Shown: positions 22,442 to 32,418, counted from the first letter of the stretch. The stretch is DNA of 39,092 bases from Paludibacteraceae bacterium (GCA_024401455.1 JAKSLA010000027.1:1-39092); one strand, 5' to 3'. The notes: a model not told the origin generated them from the letters alone. Program-made: numbers and translations.

Positions 22442-23359
22442 TTAATCCTTCTTCGTCTCTTTATCCGACTTGCCAAACATCGAGAAGTGGACATACCTAC
22501 GAGGGTTTGCCTTCAAATCGACCAAAAGCGTGTTAGCACTTCCTGCCGTATTGGCAAGGTTATCGTACAATGTCCTATCGTTCAGCAACAAACCAACTGT
22601 ACCTTCACCCGAATTAACCTTGTTCGTGATGGTTTGCAAGTTGGACAATGTGGCGTCCATCTTACCCATCGTAGAGGCAAAATCAATGCGGCTCAAATTG
22701 GTACTAACCTTAGAGAAATCTGTTGTAATCGTGTTCACATTGCCTAAAATCAGAGGTACATCCTTGCTCATCATTGTATTGAGCGAAACCGATGCATGCT
22801 CTAAATTGGCAGTCAAACGATTGATGTTGCCCAACGTCTTCTGAATGGAATTGTCCTCCGTAATCATCCTCAAAGAGAGGATCAATGAATCCAACTGAGG
22901 AATAATAGACTGGATACGAGGCATTATCTCTGCCTGGACTGCTGACATCGGACCTTCGTCCATAATAGCAGGGATGGTATCGCCCGGCTTGTAGAATTGA
23001 CCGGGAGCCGTTTGTTTCATAGAAATAGAGACATCGGCGCCTCCAAGCAAGCCTGATGTCAAAACGGCACTGGAACCGACAGGGATACGCAACTCATCAT
23101 CTACTGACAACACCACAACAACGCCATCATTCACATTGTTAAAATTGTAGTTGATTGATTTCACCACGCCCAATTTCACACCTTGCACGGTTACCGAACT
23201 GGACTCCAATAGGCCATTAACCCTATCAAACTTAGCATAATAATAATTTGACGGATTGAACACGTTCACACCCTTCAAATAATTCACGCCAAAGAAGAGA
23301 ACTGCTACAGTCGCAATAACTAAAGCTCCGATTTGGAACTCTTTTGAAATCTTTATCAT
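22442..23359 (-). CDS. MCE/MlaD family lipid-transport protein
   Basis: A 305-residue protein with one N-terminal membrane helix (IGALVIATVAVLFFGVNYL) followed by a single MCE domain (about 38-115: YYAKFDRVNGLLESSSVTVQ, then GVKLGVVKSI, and GSSAVLTSGLLGGADVSI). The rest is predicted helical, as in MlaD-type proteins whose helices form the channel of a hexameric ring. Such proteins carry phospholipids between inner and outer membranes. The ABC transporter genes that usually accompany MCE proteins are not in the window. It starts 31 bases after the amidase stop and is likely co-transcribed with it. Confidence 0.92.
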   Translation of the reverse strand: MIKISKEFQIGALVIATVAVLFFGVNYLKGVNVFNPSNYYYAKFDRVNGLLESSSVTVQGVKLGVVKSINYNFNNVNDGVVVVLSVDDELRIPVGSSAVLTSGLLGGADVSISMKQTAPGQFYKPGDTIPAIMDEGPMSAVQAEIMPRIQSIIPQLDSLILSLRMITEDNSIQKTLGNINRLTANLEHASVSLNTMMSKDVPLILGNVNTITTDFSKVSTNLSRIDFASTMGKMDATLSNLQTITNKVNSGEGTVGLLLNDRTLYDNLANTAGSANTLLVDLKANPRRYVHFSMFGKSDKETKKD

Positions 23360-23390
23360 CGTTGTTTTAATTTATACTCAGCACCAATTG

Positions 23391-24629
23391 TCACTTCAAA
23401 TAAGGAGAAGCCTCGCTTGGCGGCAATTTTTTATTTCCTCTCATCACGACAACGAAAGCATCGGCAAACTCCTTGCGGACCTTCCTCTGAAGTTCCACCG
23501 CCTCGGAGAATGTAGAGGCCTTACCATACATATACTTATATATGCCGTTTTCGCAATATTCATAAGCCGGCACACATGATTTAAACTCACGGGCCTTCAG
23601 TGACAATTTCTTTTTCGAACTACAAAACTGCACGCGGTAACAAACCGTATCTTGTGCCACAGGGGCGACGGACTTACGCTCAACCTCTTTCGTCGGCTCT
23701 GCTGGCTTAACAGCAGCCGAATCTTTCTTGGGGCGCACAGGCTCCTTCTTCTCCTCCGCTGCAGACTTAGGTTCATCCACGACCGGTTTCTTTGCTAATT
23801 CACCTTTGGCAACAGCATCCGTCGAGTCATCTTCTACCGAAGCATTTCGGTTTTCGTAGTCCGCCTTATATTGCACAACCGCTTTGAAAATAGCCTTTGC
23901 CAATTCCTTGCGCGAAGAATCCTTCTTTAGATATTTCTCCTCCTTCGTGTTGGAGAGATAGCCCAACTCGACCAAAATGCTTGGCATGTTAGTCTGACGA
24001 AGGACAAGGAAGCCCGCTTGCTTAACACTCCTATCTGTTCGATTGCAAGTCGAGACAAATTGTTTTTGAACATGATGAGCCAAAGCAATACTCTGCTCCA
24101 AAAACGAAGACTGCATCATGTCAAACATAATATAGGATTCAGACCTGTTCGGGTCGAAACCGCCATATCGCGCCTTGTAGTTCTCCTCGTAAAGGATAGA
24201 GGCATTCTCTCGCATGGCCACCGCCATGTTTTCCTTGGACGAACTACCCACCACATAGGTTTCCGTTCCGTAAACCGTCTTTCGCGGAGCCGCGTTAGCA
24301 TGGATAGAGATGAAAAGGTCCGCCTTCTCCCTATTGGCTATTTGCGCACGCTCATCCAACGGAATGAAAACATCCGTCTTTCGCGTATAAATCACCTTGA
24401 ATCCCGGTTCATTATATAACAAGCGTCCAAGTTCCAAAGCAACAGAAAGGTTGACATCTTTTTCCTTCAACTTCAAAACCGAGCCAATCGCACCCGCATC
24501 CTTTCCTCCGTGCCCAGCATCTATGACCACCGTGATGCGCTTCTTTGACGACTGCGCCTTATCGGCGAAAGTCGGGAAAAAAGAGAACATCACGAACAGA
24601 AACGTCAAAGACAGTCTTGGAAATCTCAT
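23391..24629 (-). CDS. N-acetylmuramoyl-L-alanine amidase with SPOR-like tail
   Basis: A 412-residue secreted amidase that cleaves the MurNAc-L-Ala bond of peptidoglycan. It has a signal peptide (residues 1-22) and an Amidase_3 domain at about 31-245. The zinc ligands are His40 (IDAGHGGKDAG), Glu56 and His110 (FISIHANAA), and the catalytic Glu is 221 (ILVELGYLSNTKEE). A Lys/Pro/Glu-rich linker follows (about 255-320), then a C-terminal segment beginning CYRVQFCSSKKKLS that resembles a SPOR domain, which would bind denuded septal glycan. That points to cell separation. The gene diverges from lptD with 248 bases between, and the MCE gene lies downstream. Confidence 0.93.
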   Translation of the reverse strand: MRFPRLSLTFLFVMFSFFPTFADKAQSSKKRITVVIDAGHGGKDAGAIGSVLKLKEKDVNLSVALELGRLLYNEPGFKVIYTRKTDVFIPLDERAQIANREKADLFISIHANAAPRKTVYGTETYVVGSSSKENMAVAMRENASILYEENYKARYGGFDPNRSESYIMFDMMQSSFLEQSIALAHHVQKQFVSTCNRTDRSVKQAGFLVLRQTNMPSILVELGYLSNTKEEKYLKKDSSRKELAKAIFKAVVQYKADYENRNASVEDDSTDAVAKGELAKKPVVDEPKSAAEEKKEPVRPKKDSAAVKPAEPTKEVERKSVAPVAQDTVCYRVQFCSSKKKLSLKAREFKSCVPAYEYCENGIYKYMYGKASTFSEAVELQRKVRKEFADAFVVVMRGNKKLPPSEASPYLK

Positions 24630-24740
24630 CCTTCTACTTTCAAAACATGTTTACTAACCAATGTATGAAACCAACTCCAACAATCGTCAAGGAAGGACTC
24701 CTCCAAAAAGTTGGAATAGCAACCATACAAATTCACCCCA

Positions 24741-24748
24741 CAAAAATA
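24741..24748 (-). promoter_or_regulatory. Candidate -7 box for the amidase operon
   Basis: TATTTTTG on the minus strand, in the divergent region between the amidase and lptD. No clear TTTG at -33. Confidence 0.4.
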
Positions 24749-24843
24749 CAAAAATTTCAGTGCAGATAGCACCACTTTTTCTAAATTTAACGTAGGATTT
24801 AAAAATTAATGAGTTTACACCTATATTGTTCGCCCAAATTTCT

Positions 24844-24851
24844 TATTTTTG
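24844..24851 (+). promoter_or_regulatory. Candidate -7 box for lptD
   Basis: TATTTTTG followed by C, fitting TAnnTTTG, 26 bases upstream of the ATG at 24878. The nearest TTG upstream (24826-24828) is closer than the usual spacing. The same octamer precedes the glycogen synthase gene. Confidence 0.45.
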
Positions 24852-24877
24852 CAAAAAATTGACGCAAGATTTCGATA

Positions 24878-27607
24878 ATGTTTAATTCGCTAACAAACAA
24901 CATAATATACAAAGCGCTGATTTCTTTGGCCTTCATTTTCCTATCCCTTTCGGGCTGGGCCCAAACGTCGGACAATGAAAATTCGGAGGCTTCCAACCTC
25001 AAAGTAACCTCGTCCAAAGACGATTCGACCCGAATTCCGGTTACCATTGATTCTGTCAAAACAAAGAAAAAGGGAGAATCACTCAATGCAGAAGTAGCCT
25101 ATTCAGCCAACGACTCCATCGTGTTTTTCGCCAACGGTGTCGCTTACCTCTACGGAACAGCCAACGTAAACTACGAGAAAATGGAGTTGACGTCCAACAC
25201 GATTCGCATCAACATGGACAGCAGCCTCGTTCAAGCCCGCTGCGGCGTTGACTCCACAGGCGAATTCTTCGAAATGCCTAAATTCAAAGAGGGTTCAGAA
25301 TCTTACGAATCAAAATCCATCGACTATAACTTCAAATCAAAGAAAGGCCTCATTTACGGTGTAATCACGCAACAGGGCGAGGGCTACATCACGAGTGAAA
25401 AGGCTAAAAAGATGGATGACAACACGTTCCTCATGGTGGACGGTAAATATACCACTTGCGACAACCACGAACATCCACACTTCTACATTGACCTTACCAA
25501 GGCCAAAGTGAAACCGAAGGAATTTGTGGTGGCAGGTCCCGCCTACCTCGTCCTTGCCGACGTGCCATTGCCGTTGGCCATCCCATTCGGCTACTTCCCC
25601 TTCTCGGAGAAATACTCTTCAGGTTTGTTGATGCCAAGTTATGGCGAGGAATCGACCAGAGGTTTCTATTTGAAGGACGGAGGTTACTACTTCGCACTTA
25701 GCGACTACTACGACCTTGCCCTCAGAGGCGACATCTACACCAAAGGATCATGGGGCGTGAACGCGACGACTCGCTACAAAAAGAGATACAAATACAATGG
25801 TAACTTTTTTGCCAGTTACCAATACACGGAGTTGGGCGAACGCACTCTACCCGACTACTCGGAGAGCAAAGATTTGAAAATCACTTGGACGCACTCTCAA
25901 GACCCCAAGGCAAATCCATTCAGCAAGTTCTCCGCATCGGTAAACTACTCTTCCGTGGAGTATAACAAAAACGATTTGGACGCTTACTACAAGCCAAGCG
26001 TGTTCGGCGAGAACAACAAATCATCAAGTATCAACTACAGTTACAACTTCCCGGAGACGCCGTTCTCCATCAATGCCAACGTAACCGCCAACCAAAGGCA
26101 GAGCGACTCCACGCTCTCCCTCACGTTGCCGACGCTCTATTTCAACATGGCCAGAATTTACCCATTCAAGAAGAAAGAGCGCATCGGCAAAGAGAAGTGG
26201 CACGAGAAGACCTACTTCGGCTACAACATCAACTTCACGAACACGATTACAACCAAGCAAGACAAGATATTCGACGAGAACTTGATCAAGGATTGGAACA
26301 ACGGCGTGAAGCACCAAATGAACTTCGGTTCTTCTTACACCTTATTAAAATACTTCGTCCTTTCGCCCAACGTAAGTTACACCGAGAAATGGTATTTCAA
26401 GAAGGTTTACCAAAGTTGGAACGAAGAGACGAACAAGGTGCAGGACAGCATCATCAGCAACTTCTATCGTTTGAACAACATCACCACGAGTTTGGACCTC
26501 AGCACCCAACTCTACGGTTTCTACAAACCGATGCCATTCATATTCGGCGAAAAGATCAATATGATCAGACATGTGATGCAACCAACGGTCGGCGTATCTT
26601 GGAGTCCCTACTGTGACCGCTTCTACCCTTCTTTCGGAAGAACGGGATGGGAGTATTTCAACCACTACGACCGAAGAGTGCCGAATTCAGACGAGACGAA
26701 CAGAATCAAATACGGCTATTTTGACCATGCCTCTTTCGGAGGAGCCAGCACGTCTCGTGTGGGATCACTCAATTTTGGATTGACCAACAACGTAGAGATG
26801 AAGGTGACATCGCAAAAGGATTCAACAGGATTCAAAAAGATTTCCCTTATCGACAATCTCTCACTCAGTTCAAGTTACAACATGTTGGCAGACTCACTCA
26901 AATGGTCAGACATCTCGGCTGTGCTACGCTTGAAATTCACCCAAGACATTGGTTTGACCATCAACGCCAACTTCACTCCGTATGTTTATCAACTCAATGC
27001 CTACGGAGCGCCTGTCCGCGTGAACACCAGCGAATGGGACAGAAACAGACGCATTGCACGTCTTACCAACGCAAGAACTTCCATTGGCTATAGTTTCAAC
27101 AACGAAACATTCAAAAAGAAGGAAAAGCCAAAGAACAAGAAGAGCGACGATGGCGACGGCGACGAAGAGGGGGAAGAGTTAGCCTTCGAGAGCAGCAAGC
27201 AAAGCAACGGCGACAACGAATATGACGACCAAGGCTACTTGAAGTTCTCATTACCTTGGACACTCGGATTCGACTATTCGGTCAGCTATGCCGACAGCAA
27301 ATTCGATTATGAGACGTTGGAATATGACAAGAAAGTGAATCAATCACTCAACTTCAACGGCAGCATCAAATTCTCCAAAAACTGGAGTTTCGCATTCAGT
27401 TCAGGTTACGACTTTGATGAAAAGGACATCTCATACACATCCATCAACATCGGCAGAAACTTACACTGTTGGTCTGCATCATTGCGAATGGTTCCATTCG
27501 GTGCATACCAATCCTATAACTTCAACATCAGCGTTAACTCGTCAATGCTTCAAGACTTGAAATACGAGAAGAGAAGCAACCCGAACGACAACCCTGCATG
27601 GTATTAA
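24878..27607 (+). CDS. lptD: LPS-assembly protein LptD
   Basis: A 909-residue outer-membrane protein. The signal peptide ends near SGWAQ (about residue 29). Residues about 70-215 form the OstA/LptD N-terminal beta-taco (IVFFANGVAYLYGTANVNYE, YTTCDNHEHPHFYIDLTKAK), and the rest is the beta barrel, beginning near VPLPLAIPFGYFPFSEKYSS. A strongly acidic, low-complexity loop lies near residue 765 (KSDDGDGDEEGEELAFES). It receives LPS from the periplasmic bridge and inserts it in the outer leaflet. It diverges from the amidase and is followed 13 bases later by ridA. Length is in the range for Bacteroidetes LptD. The assignment is confident at family level. Confidence 0.93.
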   Translation: MFNSLTNNIIYKALISLAFIFLSLSGWAQTSDNENSEASNLKVTSSKDDSTRIPVTIDSVKTKKKGESLNAEVAYSANDSIVFFANGVAYLYGTANVNYEKMELTSNTIRINMDSSLVQARCGVDSTGEFFEMPKFKEGSESYESKSIDYNFKSKKGLIYGVITQQGEGYITSEKAKKMDDNTFLMVDGKYTTCDNHEHPHFYIDLTKAKVKPKEFVVAGPAYLVLADVPLPLAIPFGYFPFSEKYSSGLLMPSYGEESTRGFYLKDGGYYFALSDYYDLALRGDIYTKGSWGVNATTRYKKRYKYNGNFFASYQYTELGERTLPDYSESKDLKITWTHSQDPKANPFSKFSASVNYSSVEYNKNDLDAYYKPSVFGENNKSSSINYSYNFPETPFSINANVTANQRQSDSTLSLTLPTLYFNMARIYPFKKKERIGKEKWHEKTYFGYNINFTNTITTKQDKIFDENLIKDWNNGVKHQMNFGSSYTLLKYFVLSPNVSYTEKWYFKKVYQSWNEETNKVQDSIISNFYRLNNITTSLDLSTQLYGFYKPMPFIFGEKINMIRHVMQPTVGVSWSPYCDRFYPSFGRTGWEYFNHYDRRVPNSDETNRIKYGYFDHASFGGASTSRVGSLNFGLTNNVEMKVTSQKDSTGFKKISLIDNLSLSSSYNMLADSLKWSDISAVLRLKFTQDIGLTINANFTPYVYQLNAYGAPVRVNTSEWDRNRRIARLTNARTSIGYSFNNETFKKKEKPKNKKSDDGDGDEEGEELAFESSKQSNGDNEYDDQGYLKFSLPWTLGFDYSVSYADSKFDYETLEYDKKVNQSLNFNGSIKFSKNWSFAFSSGYDFDEKDISYTSINIGRNLHCWSASLRMVPFGAYQSYNFNISVNSSMLQDLKYEKRSNPNDNPAWY

Positions 27608-27620
27608 AATTCGATTCATC

Positions 27621-27998
27621 ATGAAGCAGATTATCTCGACATCCAACGCACCTGCTGCGATAGGACCTTACAGCCAAGCCATTCTCGCGAACGGCACTTT
27701 GTACGCATCAGGACAAATTCCGATCAATCCTAAGAGCGGCAACATCGAAGGCACAGACATCGTTGCGCAGACAAAGCAAGTGATGGAAAACATAGGCAAC
27801 CTACTCAAAGAGGCTGGTTTCGTTTACGACGACATCGTGAAGACCACCGTTTTCATCAGCGACATGGCTTTGTTCGTTGAATTCAACGAGACCTACAAAA
27901 CATATTTCACCAATTCGTTTCCCGCTCGCTCTTGCGTAGCCGTGAAAGGATTACCAAAAAACGCCCTTTTGGAGATTGAATGCATCGCATGCAAATGA
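27621..27998 (+). CDS. ridA: RidA family enamine/imine deaminase
   Basis: A 125-residue protein of the RidA (YjgF/YER057c) family. The opening NAPAAIGPYSQAILANGTLY, SGQIPINP, and PARSCVAVKGLPKNALLEIE are the signature segments. Arg103, which binds the substrate carboxylate, and Glu120 are present, indicating an active deaminase. The enzyme hydrolyses reactive enamines and imines such as 2-aminoacrylate made by PLP enzymes. It is cytoplasmic and trimeric in known members. It follows lptD after 13 bases and is probably co-transcribed; a functional link is not obvious. Confidence 0.95.
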   Translation: MKQIISTSNAPAAIGPYSQAILANGTLYASGQIPINPKSGNIEGTDIVAQTKQVMENIGNLLKEAGFVYDDIVKTTVFISDMALFVEFNETYKTYFTNSFPARSCVAVKGLPKNALLEIECIACK

Positions 27999-28059
27999 CA
28001 AGTTCCACAAAGAGAAGTTTTTATTTATTCGTAAAGTAGTAAAATTTTAATTTTTTCAC

Positions 28060-28067
28060 TATTTTTG
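28060..28067 (+). promoter_or_regulatory. Candidate -7 box for the glycogen operon
   Basis: TATTTTTG followed by C, 34 bases before the ATG at 28102, identical to the octamer upstream of lptD. No TTTG at -33. Confidence 0.45.
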
Positions 28068-28101
28068 CACATTCAGAGTAAAACGAAACTAACTATAGTA
28101 T

Positions 28102-29727
28102 ATGAAGAAAGACGACAAAAATATCGCTTACATTTTTGAAACCAGTTGGGAAGTTTGCAACAAAATCGGAGGAATATACACCGTATTGTCTTCTCAGGCA
28201 AAGGAGTTGCAAAATCTTGCCACAGAATCAGTCATTTACATTGGCCCTGATTTCGGCGACAACAAATCTTTCAAAGAGAGCAAGACCACTTTGAAGGCTT
28301 GGAAAAACGAGGCGAAAAAAGAAGGCCTCAACATCCGCATCGGAAAATGGGAAATCCCAGGCTCTCCGATTGCCGTATTGGTGGACCACAAACCATTCTT
28401 CGCCATCAAAAACGAATATTTTGGCGAGATGTGGCAAAACTTCGGCGTGAACTCGCTTCACGCTTATGGAGATTACGACGAGTCAGTCATCTTCGGCTAC
28501 GCAGCTGCCAAAGTGGTTGAGAGTTTTGCCAACTTCCACAAAAAAGAGATGGAGGGCAAAAATGTAATCGCATCCTATCACGAATGGACAACGGGTTCCG
28601 GTTTGCTTTACACCAAAGCACACAACCCGAACATCAAAACAATATTCACGACCCACGCCACGACGACGGGCCGTTCTATTTGTTTCAACAACAAGCCATT
28701 GTACGACTACTTTGAGCACTACAATGGCGACCAAATGGCCGGCGAGTTGAACGTAGAGGCAAAGCACTCCATTGAGAAGATGGCTGCCCACAACGCCGAC
28801 TGTTTTACAACCGTAAGTGACATTACGGCAAGAGAGTGCGCCCAAATCTTGGACAAGGCGCCAGACGTGGTCACTCCAAACGGCTTTGAGCCAGACTTCG
28901 TGCCAAGCGACAAGAACTATGACAAGCAACGCGAAGATGCAAAGAAGTCTTTGCGCAAGGTGTCAGAGGCACTTCTCGGCTACAAATTGCCAAAGAATAC
29001 ACTATTCATCGCAACCAGCGGCCGTTACGAATATAAAAACAAAGGTATCGACGTTTATTTGGATGCCTTGAAGCAATTGGAGGCCAATCCTGACTTCAAG
29101 GGGACAGCCGTTGCTTTCGTCATGGTCCCTGCATGGATAGCAGGTCCAAGAGAAGACCTAAAAGAGAAATTGGAGACAAAGTCAAAGGTGGAACTGAACG
29201 AGAAGAACTTCACACATGCGCTCAACAACCACGACGGTGACAACGTCTTGAACTCTTTGTGGAGCAGCCAACTTGACAACTCTGCCGACCGCAAAGTCAA
29301 GGTCATCTTCGTTCCTTCCTACTTGGCAGGCAACGACGGCATCTTCAACAAGAGCTACTACGATTTGCTTATCGGTTTGGACATGACGGTATTCGCCTCT
29401 TACTACGAGCCTTGGGGCTACACGCCTCACGAAAGTGCCGCATTCGGTATTCCATCCATCACGACCGACTTGGCCGGATTCGGAAAATGGGTTTCAGCAG
29501 AGCCAGTCGGCATCGAAAATGGTGTTGCCGTCCTCCACAGAACAGACAGCAACTATCAAGAGTTGGCCGGAGAGATTCAGAAGAACATTCTCGCCTACTC
29601 CAACATGAGCGAGGCAGAAAGAGCCGAAGTGACAAAGAAGACCTTCGCCATCGCAAAGAAGGGCGAGTGGAAGGAGTTCATCAAATATGTCAAGCAATCA
29701 TTTGAATTTGCATTAAAGAACAAATAA
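28102..29727 (+). CDS. Glycogen synthase, GT3 (eukaryote-like) family
   Basis: A 541-residue cytoplasmic glucosyltransferase that extends alpha-1,4-glucan. It belongs to GT3, the family of animal and fungal glycogen synthases, rather than the usual bacterial GT5. Seen are ETSWEVCNKIGGIYTVLSSQ at the N-terminus, ASYHEWTTGSG, ATSGRYEYKNKGIDVYLDAL, and YEPWGYTPHESAAFGIPSIT. The catalytic Glu is in EPWGYTPHE (Glu436 and Glu444 are the conserved pair). GT3 enzymes generally use UDP-glucose, so the donor here may be UDP- rather than ADP-glucose; that is inference. The gene is 22 bases upstream of glucan phosphorylase and the two form an operon for making and mobilising glycogen. Regulatory arginine clusters of the eukaryotic enzymes were not sought in detail. 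Confidence 0.94.
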   Translation: MKKDDKNIAYIFETSWEVCNKIGGIYTVLSSQAKELQNLATESVIYIGPDFGDNKSFKESKTTLKAWKNEAKKEGLNIRIGKWEIPGSPIAVLVDHKPFFAIKNEYFGEMWQNFGVNSLHAYGDYDESVIFGYAAAKVVESFANFHKKEMEGKNVIASYHEWTTGSGLLYTKAHNPNIKTIFTTHATTTGRSICFNNKPLYDYFEHYNGDQMAGELNVEAKHSIEKMAAHNADCFTTVSDITARECAQILDKAPDVVTPNGFEPDFVPSDKNYDKQREDAKKSLRKVSEALLGYKLPKNTLFIATSGRYEYKNKGIDVYLDALKQLEANPDFKGTAVAFVMVPAWIAGPREDLKEKLETKSKVELNEKNFTHALNNHDGDNVLNSLWSSQLDNSADRKVKVIFVPSYLAGNDGIFNKSYYDLLIGLDMTVFASYYEPWGYTPHESAAFGIPSITTDLAGFGKWVSAEPVGIENGVAVLHRTDSNYQELAGEIQKNILAYSNMSEAERAEVTKKTFAIAKKGEWKEFIKYVKQSFEFALKNK

Positions 29728-29749
29728 TAACATTCACATATTAGTCAAC

Positions 29750-32314
29750 ATGAAAGTAAAATTCAATCAATCTAATTTCCCTCAGTGGAAGGGAGTTTCG
29801 GTTAAGGCAAAGGTTCCTGCAAAGTTGGAGAAGCTTTTGCAAATTACCCAAAACATTTGGTGGGTATGGAACGAAGAAGTTTCTAATCTTTTTAGCGACA
29901 TCGACGACGAGCTTTGGAATGACTGCGGAAAGAATCCTGCTACATTCTTCGAGAAGATCGGCATCGACAAGTTGGAAGAGGTTGAGAAGAACGACCAACT
30001 CATCAAGAAGCTTGATAAGGTTTACGAGAAGTTCTTGAAATATGTAGAGACTCCAAAAGATGCTTCTAAGCCATCTGTAGCATACTTCAGCATGGAGTAT
30101 GGTTTGACAGACTTGTTGAAGATCTACTCAGGAGGTCTTGGTGTTTTGGCAGGTGACTACTTGAAGGAGGCCAGCGACTGCAACATCAACATGACTGCTG
30201 TCGGATTCCTTTACAGACACGGTTACTTCACTCAATCATTGTCAATGAACGGTGAGCAAATCGCTGTTTATGAGCCACAAAACTTCAATGCACTTCCAAT
30301 CAGCCAAGTTAAGGACGCAAACGGCAACCCAGTTGTTTTGGACGTTCCTTTCTACGACAGAAGCATCTACGCTAACATCTGGAAAGTAGCTGTAGGTAGA
30401 ATCAACCTCTACTTGATGGATACAGACCTTGAGCAAAATAGCGAATATGACCGTTTCATCACTTCTCAGCTTTACGGTGGTGACTGGGAAAACAGATTGA
30501 AGCAAGAGTATATGTTGGGTATTGGTGGTATGCTCATGCTCAAGAAGTTGGGCATCAAGCACGACACTTACCACTGCAACGAGGGTCACGCAGCCCTTAT
30601 CAACTTGCAACGTCTTTGTGACTACATCGAGACAGAAGGCTTGTCATACAACGAGGCATTCGAGGTAGTTCGCTCTTCTTCTATTTATACTGTCCACACT
30701 CCAGTTCCTGCTGGTCACGACAAGTTCGACGAAGGTTTGTTCGGCAAATACATGTACAAGTTCCCTGAAAGATTGGGTATCTCTTGGGACAACTTGATGG
30801 ATCTCGGCCGTGAGAACCCTGGCAACAAGGGCGAGAAGTTCTCTATGAGCGTATTCGCTTGCAATACTTGCCAAGAGGTTAACGGTGTGAGCTGGTTGCA
30901 CGGAGAGGTTTCAAAGAAGATGTTCGCTCCTATCTGGAAGGGTTACTTCCCAAGCGAACTTCACGTTAACTACGTAACAAACGGTGTCCACATGCCAACA
31001 TGGGCAGACGAGAAGTGGAAGAAGCTCTACGACAAGTACTTCGACAAGAACTTCTTGGCTGACCAATCTAACGAGTCTATCTGGTCTGCTATCCAAAAGG
31101 TTAGCGACGAGGAGATTTGGGAGGTTAAGACTGCTTTGAAGAAGAGATTGTACGACTTCATCAAGGTTAAGTACAAGGAATCTTGGATGAAGAACCAAGG
31201 CGATCCTAAGACTGTTATGTCTATCATGGAGAAGATCAGACCTAACGCCCTCACTATCGGTTTCGGTCGTCGTTTCGCTACTTACAAGCGTGCTCACTTG
31301 CTCTTCACTGACTTGGAGAGATTGGAGAAGATCGTTAACAACGACAAGTATCCTGTACAATTCATCTTCACTGGTAAGGCTCACCCTGCCGACGGTGCTG
31401 GTAAGGGATTGATCCAAAGAATCATCGAGATTTCTCGTATGCCACAATTCCAAGGAAAGATCATCTTCTTGGAGAACTACGATATGGCTTTGGCTAAGAA
31501 ACTCATCTCTGGCGTTGATATCTGGTTGAACACTCCTACTCGTCCATTGGAGGCATCTGGTACATCAGGTGAGAAGGCTTTGATGAACGGTGTTGTAAAC
31601 TTCTCCGTATTGGACGGATGGTGGTACGAAGGTTACAAGAAGGGCGCTGGTTGGGCTTTGACCGAGAAGCGTACTTACGACTATCAACCACACCAAGACC
31701 AATTGGACGCTGCTACCATCTACAGCATCCTCGAAAACGAGATTATTCCTATCTTCTTCGCTACAAACAGCAAGGGATTCTCTCCTGAGTGGATTCAAGT
31801 CATCAAGAACTCAATCGCACAAATCGCTCCTAACTTCACAATGAAGCGTATGCTCGACGATTATACAAGAAAGTTCTATGTGCCATTGCGCGACAGAATC
31901 CAATTCGTTTCTGCAAACAACTATGCTAAGGCTAAGGAAATTGCAGCATGGAAGGATAAGATCGACTGCATCTGGAACAACATCGAGGTAGTTTCTACTC
32001 AAGTTAACGACAAGGTAATCAACAACCCTGAAGTTGGTGACAACTACGAGGCAACTGTTGTTCTTGACGTTAAGGATCCTGGTTGCAAGGATATCGGCGT
32101 TGATTTCGTACTTGTCGCTACAGACAAGAACAACCAAGACGACTTGGTTGAGAGCTGCGAAATGCAATTGGTTAAGACTGAGGGCAGCAAGTTGTACTTC
32201 TCTCTTGACAACCGTATCTCTGTTGCTGGTTCATTCAAGTATGGTTTCCGTATGTTCCCTAAGAACGCCGACCTTCCATACCGCATGGACTTCTGCTACG
32301 TAAGATGGTTCTAA
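29750..32314 (+). CDS. glgP: Alpha-glucan (glycogen) phosphorylase, GT35
   Basis: An 854-residue enzyme releasing glucose-1-phosphate from alpha-1,4-glucan. An N-terminal DUF3417 segment (LEKLLQITQNIWWVWNEEV) marks the alpha-glucan-family phosphorylases rather than the muscle type. The body shows AYFSMEYGLTDLLKIYSGGL, YHCNEGHAALINLQRL, and the PLP site EASGTSGEKALMNG, where Lys609 should hold the cofactor. The C-terminal region from about 770 (VVLDVKDPGCKDIGVDFVLV) is a beta-rich extension. Codon use is strongly biased (mostly AAG for Lys, and GCT, GTT, TCT), more so than in the flanking genes, which suggests very high expression. It is co-transcribed with the synthase and followed by a strong terminator. 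Confidence 0.95.
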   Translation: MKVKFNQSNFPQWKGVSVKAKVPAKLEKLLQITQNIWWVWNEEVSNLFSDIDDELWNDCGKNPATFFEKIGIDKLEEVEKNDQLIKKLDKVYEKFLKYVETPKDASKPSVAYFSMEYGLTDLLKIYSGGLGVLAGDYLKEASDCNINMTAVGFLYRHGYFTQSLSMNGEQIAVYEPQNFNALPISQVKDANGNPVVLDVPFYDRSIYANIWKVAVGRINLYLMDTDLEQNSEYDRFITSQLYGGDWENRLKQEYMLGIGGMLMLKKLGIKHDTYHCNEGHAALINLQRLCDYIETEGLSYNEAFEVVRSSSIYTVHTPVPAGHDKFDEGLFGKYMYKFPERLGISWDNLMDLGRENPGNKGEKFSMSVFACNTCQEVNGVSWLHGEVSKKMFAPIWKGYFPSELHVNYVTNGVHMPTWADEKWKKLYDKYFDKNFLADQSNESIWSAIQKVSDEEIWEVKTALKKRLYDFIKVKYKESWMKNQGDPKTVMSIMEKIRPNALTIGFGRRFATYKRAHLLFTDLERLEKIVNNDKYPVQFIFTGKAHPADGAGKGLIQRIIEISRMPQFQGKIIFLENYDMALAKKLISGVDIWLNTPTRPLEASGTSGEKALMNGVVNFSVLDGWWYEGYKKGAGWALTEKRTYDYQPHQDQLDAATIYSILENEIIPIFFATNSKGFSPEWIQVIKNSIAQIAPNFTMKRMLDDYTRKFYVPLRDRIQFVSANNYAKAKEIAAWKDKIDCIWNNIEVVSTQVNDKVINNPEVGDNYEATVVLDVKDPGCKDIGVDFVLVATDKNNQDDLVESCEMQLVKTEGSKLYFSLDNRISVAGSFKYGFRMFPKNADLPYRMDFCYVRWF

Positions 32315-32344
32315 TCAGAGATTTATTCTCTTGAATATAACTTA

Positions 32345-32391
32345 AAACAAGAGAGTGCCAATTCTATTTGACACTCTCTTGTTTCTTTTTT
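32345..32391 (+). terminator. Strong intrinsic terminator of the glycogen operon
   Basis: A perfect 13-bp stem (32345-32357 with 72-84 of the same line, i.e. 32372-32384) around a 14-nt loop, then TTTCTTTTTT. It starts 31 bases after the glgP stop. It overlaps the most upstream ATG of the miaA frame, which argues against that start. Confidence 0.92.
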
Positions 32392-32418
32392 AGAAGCACG
32401 GTAATTGACTTTTATACA

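Noticed and set aside
32368-32418. Upstream start of miaA
   Set aside because: It lies within the terminator hairpin of glgP and adds a non-conserved N-terminal tail before the P-loop region.
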